Origin: Elmis aenea
Taxonomy: Eukaryota > Arthropoda > Insecta > Coleoptera > Elmidae
Direction of reading: 5' to 3'
NCBI GenBank assembly: GCA_947652605.1
Contig: OX393577.1
Coordinates: forward strand, 52,662,108 to 52,726,107
DNA: 64,000 bases
Shown: piece after piece, positions 57,995-64,000 of the stretch
How the letters are laid out: each line of letters opens with the position of its first letter
Position numbering within the stretch: position 1 is the stretch's first letter
Notes under the pieces: generated by a model
The model's database searches: none
Told to the model about the DNA's origin: nothing
What the model saw: the letters and a program-made list of their open reading frames with translations, nothing else
Position numbers and translations under genes: made by a program

Positions 57995-59098
57995 TATATG
58001 GCGATTCCGACCGTTTCTTCGTGGAGTTTGATTGATGCAATGAACACTGTTAATCTTAATATAAGAATCTTGAAACATTAAGTTAGGGTCTACGCGAATA
58101 ATCAAGGGTTCGAAAATATTTTTATGCAGTTCGAGTGTAGGATTAAGGCATGGCCATAAAAGTTGGTAATGGTAGAATTAGAATTTCTGCAGTTCGTGTG
58201 CACAGATCACAATTTATTTATTCTTATTTGAATATAGTTTTTTTTTGCTTCATAAGGCAAATTAATTACACCCGCAGTATGCGTAAAGAAGTCCGATCTT
58301 CATGTTCAATTTTTGAGTTCCTCGGTAATGCGAAGCAAAATAGCGTAAAACTTGAATGTTATTGATAAAAACGATGTTCCTTTGCTGCTGGATGCTTTCA
58401 AGACGAATCGACCCACATGGAGTCTCAGACAGCATTTTATGCAGCAGAACCTTCTGCTAGTAAATTAAGAACCGAAGTAACCGAAGCATGAATCGCCTTT
58501 GTTTTCTTTCACGATATAACAAAAATTCATTGTAAAAATTATATTTTTGTGTTCAATAAAATAGAACGGCAGTAGAAAGGTATTTCTTAAATGTATCTGC
58601 TCACCAATATTATTTTATTATGTATAATAATCATGGAACAAAATGTATTGCATGTATGACGAAGTTGTTTTTAAATAATAAACCGCTTTCTTCGTTATTC
58701 GGTTTATATATTTCAAAATATTGACATGGTTCATTACATACCGAAATCCCGGAAAATCTCGGCTGTAAGTTCGATTTCATCCCGGAATCCCGGGATAAGA
58801 AAAACTATCCAATATAACAAAATCTAGTTAGAACAAAGTGACTATCTCTGTATCCACTTATTTACGTTACTATGATGTTTTTGCTGAATATAAGAGATAA
58901 AGATTTGGTTAAATTAGCAAAAATATACAGATTATAAAGCTTAGTTAACAAATATTTTTCAATGTTTTAAAAAAACACATAATTAACCTGATCCTAGTTT
59001 AAAATGAACTTCTGCATTTTTTATTTAATTAACAATCTTTTTAAGTTTATTAAATAAAAGAAATCAGTTATGGTAAAAATTTAATAAATAATATAAAC
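57995..59098. other. No firm feature; short CCCGGGAT palindromic patch
   Basis: ACCGAAATCCCGG..ATCCCGGAATCCCGGGATAA at about 58740-58800 looks like the remains of a small hAT-type MITE, without a visible target duplication. The rest is AT-rich. Confidence 0.4.
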
Positions 59099-59555
59099 TG
59101 GTGGGGTAAATGTGATCTAGTTTTGGATGAGGTGAATTTTGAAGTGTCATGAAAAGAGCAATATTCAAATTTAAATTTTGAAAAAAATACTGTGTTGTCT
59201 CCAGGGACTACCAAATTGATGGTATAATGCAAATTTTATGAAAACTAATTGTTAGTGACTAGGTCGACTTTTTAAAAAATGATGTCAATACATCACATTT
59301 GCCCCGAGATATGGGGCAATTGTGATAATGCTGATTAGTATATCATACGAAACAACAGCACTCTTTCTTGGGGTAAATGTATATAATTCAATAAATTTTC
59401 TTCAACTTGTTTTTTTACTCATTAAAATTTATTAAAAAACAAAAAAGTTACAAACTTTTGAAAAATATAATGCAAAAACTAAACTGAACGCTCTTTCTGA
59501 AAAAAACACATAAATAAAAAAAAAATCATAACAAGAAAGTAAGTGACGACAGATC

Positions 59556-61370
59556 TCAATATTGTAAATTATAGCCTCCAAACCGAACCGAAAATTCAAA
59601 TGAACGTCGCCGGTCAATAATAGGTTCAGGCAATACTTTGATAATGTCCTGCTCAACTATGGTGTCTGAATCGTCGAATGTTGGCCAAACAAATTTGTTT
59701 CCGTATGGCTTCGTAAATTTAACAATCCAGCCGTCGTCGGATTTCTCTATCACGGTACCCACAAAATGTTTAACTAATTTTTTGGTAGAGTATTTCACAA
59801 GTACCCAACATCCCACGGTTATCACATTATTTTCCATATAATTCTTATCATTATTCTCACTAATATCTTCTTCAACTAGTTCATTCAAGTACCCTTCCGA
59901 ATTGTCAGAATCCATCAATAATGGAGATGACTGATCTTCACTGTCACTAGAAGATGACGATCGAGTGCGCTTTTTACAACTTTTTTTAAATGGTTTACGT
60001 TTTTCTTTTAAAATATTTATGGCCTGTGTTGATGTCAAAATTTCTGATCCAGGGCATATTCTTGTTTTTTTTTGAAGTTGTGGTTTCGGTGCTTGTTTGA
60101 CTGCGGATAAAAGCAAATCTTCAAAAGAAAGCTGAATCAGATTTGAAGACGGACCTGGAATTGGCTCAATTTCTGCTTCCTCAATCAGTTCTTGTGATTG
60201 ATTTCTTGGATTAGTGTCCACGTTGATCTCTTTTTGAGACGCAAAACGTTTCCACTTTTGCAGCAAATCTGTTGGGAAACTATGTTCTGGTATAACGTTT
60301 TGATTAAAGGGGAAAATACCCCCTTTTCTGAATCCATTGGAAATAACTATTGGTGATATATTTGTCCAAGTTTCACATAAAAACTGTGAGAATATTTTTT
60401 TGGGTAACTTTTGACCAATGTGATGTCTTTGCCACGTCACAAGCTTCTCATCCCATTTGCATTTAAAAGATTTAAACACCGCTAAATCTAAAGGCTGCAA
60501 CAAGTGACTGCTGTGGGGAGGTAATTTTATTATTGTGATATTTTCCTTCATTGCTGCTTCCAAAGTCTCGATGTTTACATGTGTAGAATGTCCATCATAT
60601 ATTATTAAAACAGGCCGCTCAGGACCCACTGCAGAAATAATACTTTTGAGAAAATAATTTTTGAATATATCCCCCTCCATCCACCCTTTTTTGCTGGCCG
60701 CGTAAACTGTTCCCTCAAATTCACTCTCGGGAGGAGCAAGCCATTGGATCCCAAACATTTTTGCCTTTATATATAATCAGTGGGCATTGCACATCAGCAG
60801 TATGGTTGTGTTTTCCTTCCCAGGAGTACTAATTGTTCTTGAAGAAGAAGCTTTATTTACAGCACCTACGACTTTTGATCTTCTAGGATCAATGCTCAGA
60901 CTGCTTTCATTTAAGTTCCAGATTTTTTCTGGCTTGTCATGGAGACTAAGTTTATCCAGGGTTGTTTGTAATAAATCAAAATATTTATATATAACGAAGG
61001 GATCTAAGGCCTTTTTCCTGGCGTATTCGACATTCTGTGGAATTTTGAGACTTAAATTATGACGCTTTTTAAACCCCAAAAACCAGTCTTCACCTGGAAC
61101 TCCGTTCTTAAAGTTAGTATGAAGTCCATTATCGTGAACGAATTTTGCCACAACTTCAGCTAAAGGAATGCTTATGGTTCGTCCCTTATGAGTATTTTTG
61201 ACTCCACGAATGCCTTTAACTCGAGAATACAACGTAACGTAAGGTATATGATACATTTTGGAAGCCCTATAAATCGTAGTTCTTTTTGCTTCATCAATTG
61301 CCTGTTGTAAATCTTCTTTCGAGTATTTTGCGTCATTATCAGATGTTTTCCTTTTATATGTGCGTACCAT
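59556..61370 (-). pseudogene. pogo-like transposase with one in-frame stop
   Basis: Start chosen at 61370 because MVRTYKRKTS is the usual beginning of this group; an upstream in-frame Met at 61451 lies in the terminal-repeat region. A psq-type HTH (residues 1-60; RASKMYHIPYVTLYSRVKG) and a CENP-B-like HTH (EDWFLGFKKRHNLSLKIPQN) precede the DDE domain. The first catalytic block reads IWNLNESSLS where the family has NLDES, so Asp has become Asn. A TGA follows NAH at 60777-60779; the same frame continues LYIKAKMFGIQWLAP. About eight residues seem lost at that spot. LIIYDGHSTHV and LLQPLDLAVFKSFK supply the other two Asp. The C-terminus has a Ser-rich acidic patch and a WIVKFTKPYG region. Dead, but otherwise open over 600 codons. 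Confidence 0.88.
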
Positions 61371-61379
61371 AATGGGCCT

Positions 61380-61480
61380 GAAAAGAGAAAGGGGCAAATG
61401 TGATACATTATTACGCATTTGCCCTGCCACTGTGAAACACATTTGCCCCATGATAATCTTTTTCGGGGTAAATGTGATAC
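61380..61480. promoter_or_regulatory. Cluster of CATTTGCCCC / GGGGTAAATGTGAT motifs upstream of the pogo-like gene
   Basis: Four motif copies lie within about 90 bases directly 5' of the chosen start: GGGGCAAATGTGATACA (61391), GCATTTGCCCT (61414), CACATTTGCCCCAT (61438) and GGGGTAAATGTGATACA (61466). The same box forms the terminal repeat. Inference: transposase-binding sites that may also affect its own promoter. Confidence 0.55.
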
Positions 61481-61831
61481 AGTTTCAAAACTCCCAGAAA
61501 GACTATTTTAGCGTTAAAATGTAGCTACAACCCAATAACAATATAGCAATACAATAAACCAAGCAAATAAAAACAAACCTACCGCTGTAAATAATATTTA
61601 TTTTGCCAATATTAAAAAACTGGAGTTCACTCGTAATTCGCCTACGAAACACACTTGCCGGTCGCACGTTGATAAATGGTTTGACGGTGAAGTTGGTAAC
61701 TATTGGTAGTGGAGGCAGTGTTTACAAATATAATGCTGAGTTTATCGTATATTTGGCGCTGTTTTTCTAGCAACATGCTAATGTTGGCAGAGGACTAACA
61801 CATTTGCCCCTTTATCACATTTACCCCACCA

Positions 61832-62663
61832 TATTAGTTTTTTGGCCGCACAACTGGTAACGAACAAATGACAGTAAACTTTTGATTTTATGATGAGTGC
61901 CATATTAAATATTACATAAATAGATGGCATGTGTTTATCTGCTTACAAAGATATAAAATTTTAGTAAAAATATTTAAATAGACTACCTACCTCGACACCG
62001 CTGGTAAAAGAGGTCACCGGATAATAATAATAATAATAATAATAAATAGACTACCTACAGCAGCTTATTGACATGATTCGTTAAAGAAGTAAATATATTA
62101 TATTTTGAAAATCGTATTTGCTTTAAAAAATATAATTGCTTAAAATTTTATTGATGCCTTTTTAACAACAAAGAACAATGTAATGGGAAAAACCTTTTCA
62201 GGTGAATATTAATCAAAATCTGTCTTTAATATCATGGTCAAAGTGTGGGCATTGAAAATCTTGAACAATTTGACAGGCAAAATTATCCAGGTATACGAAA
62301 AATTCAGATTACCATCTACCAAATTAAAAAAGTAATTGAATTAAATAAAAAATCTTTTTGATTTTGAAATTTAATTTATTTTACAACTTTTTAAATTTGC
62401 TACGTAAAAAACTCTATAACTTTTTGCTAATTTGACCAAATCGTTAGCTCCTAATCAAGCAAGATCTTCATAATGGTTCGAAATATCTGGCACACCCTGC
62501 ACTCACACGCGAATTAATTAATTGTTAATACTGATTTCTTAAACACGATTGAATCCTTACTGTCAGACAAATCGCAAATCTAGGTATTTGTACTCAAATA
62601 TTAACGGTATCATATGGCAAATAATTTACATATAAGTTAGTGTGAAGTTGTTATTTGCAGACA
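61832..62663. other. Mostly featureless; retroposed tail at 61991-62042
   Basis: Apart from the small insertion described next, AT-rich DNA. An isolated CACACCCTG ends at 62499. Confidence 0.45.
61991..62042 (+). mobile_element. 52-bp retrotransposon 3' tail with 16-bp target duplication
   Basis: TAAATAGACTACCTAC occurs at 61975-61990 and again at 62043-62058. The 52 bases between begin CTCGACACCGCTGGTAAAAG and end in an (ATA)n run of about eight units. A very short 3' piece, a simple-repeat tail and a long target duplication are the marks of target-primed reverse transcription by a non-LTR element or its SINE. Confidence 0.75.
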
Positions 62664-62671
62664 GTTTACAG

Positions 62672-63553
62672 CAGGCCCGTGCAACCTTTTAAGCCAATTG
62701 CAAATTTCATGAAATCGTACCGGGCCGCACAACTTTCTAGTGGATATGAAGATCCTTTTAAGTGTGAAGGGTCCGGAGAAAATTGGAAACAGATTTTTTT
62801 TTCGCGCATAATTTTTAATATGAGCAACGCAGTGACATACAAGAAATTCCCTAAAAAATTAGGTTTTAAATTTTTAATCAGAAGCTTAGTTTAGTTTAAG
62901 CCTAAGCGATTTCCTCTATCTTTATATCTAAATTAATTTTCAATACCAAATAGAGATTGTCAGCTGTTGTAGTTCCTTTCATCCTTACCAAATCTAATAA
63001 TTCTTCAGTAACATTTAACTTCATATCTACTCCACGAAAAATAATTACAAGTTGAGCGGTATCAGATACATCCGTTGATTCATCAAGACAAAGAGAATAA
63101 GAAAAAAGTTATTAGCAGTATATTTAAGAGTTAATATTACGTTTTCTGCCATTTCATCAATTTATCTGGCCACAGTAAACCTAAATAAAATAATATTTGA
63201 AAAAAGTTTTTTTTTCAAGACAAATAATGTTAACGGCCGTTTCAATGCATTTTTTTTTTATTAAACTACAATCAGAGAATGGTTACAGACGTTCAGCTAA
63301 AATATTCAAAATTTCATAACTCGCTATTGTTGCATTTTTAAATAAGTTTTATTGTCCCGCTAAGTTCTCTTTCATTTCTATTACTCTTCTCTTCTTAAAT
63401 CATTGTTTATTTCTCATATTTTCTTATCACTTTTTGACACTTAATGTTAAACTCTTTAAAAACAGCAATGCTTGTTGTATACTTACAGCTACTGGACCGC
63501 GGGCCGCATAAAAAAGTCAGAGGGGCCCTCGGGCCGCAGGTTGCACAGGCCTG
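62672..63553 (-). mobile_element. hAT element, internally deleted, 882 bp
   Basis: CAGGCCCGTGCAACCT at 62672 and AGGTTGCACAGGCCTG ending at 63553. The 8-bp target GTTTACAG is exact (62664-62671 and 63554-63561). GGGCCGC boxes lie at both ends. The minus strand keeps a piece of transposase. Confidence 0.9.
62901..63110 (-). pseudogene. hAT transposase fragment
   Basis: The frame reads LFSYSLCLDESTDVSDTAQL, then VIIFRGVDMKLNVTEELLDL and VRMKGTTTADNLYLVL before a stop. This matches the hAT block F.LALDESTD.SDTAQL..F.RGV......EELL.L..L..TT.G.D.F. It includes the DEST motif with the probable first catalytic Asp. Just upstream, in another frame, WPDKLMKW is seen. The N-terminal zinc finger and the C-terminal domain are absent, so this is a deletion derivative that could only move with help. 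Confidence 0.8.
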
Positions 63554-63710
63554 GTTTACAGTTTATATACATATTAAAATATTCACATGCTTTGACCAAT
63601 AAAAAATTTGTTAGTAAATGTCATAGTGTAATCATTTATAATGAAAATGGTTCAAGTCCGTGCTCTAATTAAACACTAGGTGGTAAGCTAAGAAGTAAAA
63701 CCGTGCTATA

Positions 63711-64000
63711 CAGGGTGGTGCTTTTTTCGATGCTCACCATTGCTATCTTGGAAACGGTAAGAGATACAAGGTCGGTTAAATTAGAGAAAAGTTGCACATT
63801 TTTATGGCGATTGAGAATCTGAAAAGAAATCCTAGATATTTTGATTCGTTTTTGATTTATTACAAAAAAACTGAAAAATGTGATTTTACAAAAATATTAT
63901 TATCTTCCCTACCACTGACTCTATTTTATTTAAACTTGGTCACTTTATGGTTTTGACCGTCCTGGGTTTGATGACGTCAACAGAAATTTTCTAAGCCTTC
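63711..64000 (+). mobile_element. Start of a Tc1/mariner-type element, runs out of the window
   Basis: TA then CAGGGTGGTGCTTTTTTCGA at 63711. GGAAACGGTAAGAGATACAA matches inverted pieces at about 48055 and 54310. The element continues beyond 64000, so its coding state is unknown. Confidence 0.6.

Larger units (their letters stand above)
59099..61831 (-). mobile_element. pogo-like DNA transposon, 2.7 kb
   Basis: TGGTGGGGTAAATGTGAT at 59099 is the inverse of ATCACATTTACCCCACCA ending at 61831. Copies of GGGG(T/C)AAATGTGAT also lie inside both ends (about 59297, 59317, 59370 and 61390-61480, 61799). The single gene is on the minus strand. TA follows the right end but AC precedes the left end, so the duplication is imperfect. 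The transposase has HTH and DDE blocks of the pogo/Tigger group. Confidence 0.85.

Noticed and set aside
63590..63665. tRNA-like stretch with a GGTTCAAGTCC B-box and TAGTGTAATCA
   Set aside because: No acceptor or anticodon stems could be formed and the A-box is poor. It may be chance or a very old tRNA-derived SINE.

Overview
The window looks like AT-rich nuclear DNA of an arthropod, most likely an insect. The evidence is the mix of repeats: IS630-Tc1-mariner elements and MITEs with CAGGGTG ends, hAT elements with 8-bp target duplications, a P element with a THAP domain and introns, a Penelope-like retroelement, non-autonomous Helitrons, a pogo-like transposon, Jockey-type and other non-LTR remnants and a piggyBac-like MITE. 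I cannot name the order. No operon, rRNA, tRNA, CRISPR array or virus is supported. The window appears to be intergenic or intronic DNA; the only host-gene candidate is a weak two-exon 60-residue reading frame at 50534-50820.

Region by region. 1-6.2 kb: mariner relics. One mariner-like element (1686-5690) is split by a P element (2929-5320), which itself carries a Tc1-type MITE (3161-3784). 6.8-8.5 kb: a 1.7-kb inverted-repeat element. 8.9-11 kb: a deleted hAT element, a short hAT MITE, a non-LTR 3' end and a mariner tail. 12.4-14.1 kb: an inverted-repeat element broken by a GVQW-type mariner relic. 16-31.3 kb: MITEs, many hAT elements rich in AACCG-like repeats, two adjacent Helitrons, a decayed Jockey-like reverse transcriptase, and a hAT element with AAGTACTT-rich ends inserted in an older MITE. 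32.3-34.2 kb: a Penelope-like insertion with RT and GIY-YIG domains, inverted terminal repeats and a 14-bp target duplication. 34.3-43.1 kb: hAT and Tc1-type MITEs, a 170-bp satellite array, and a run of five same-strand CAGGGTG ends. 44.7-46.1 kb: a large palindrome. 46.8-55 kb: hAT, piggyBac-like and nested MITEs in otherwise featureless DNA. 56.0-57.3 kb: a young-looking mariner with an uninterrupted transposase and identical terminal repeats. 59.1-61.8 kb: a pogo-like transposon whose transposase has one in-frame stop and Asn for the first catalytic Asp. 62.7-63.6 kb: a deleted hAT element keeping part of its transposase.

Nothing here works together as a host pathway. The useful record is the nesting order, the state of each transposase, and which elements may still be mobilised in trans. 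The mariner at 56043-57280 is the only element with an open full-length-like transposase, although it seems to lack about nine residues in its DNA-binding region. All calls come from reading the sequence by eye; family names below the superfamily level are inference.
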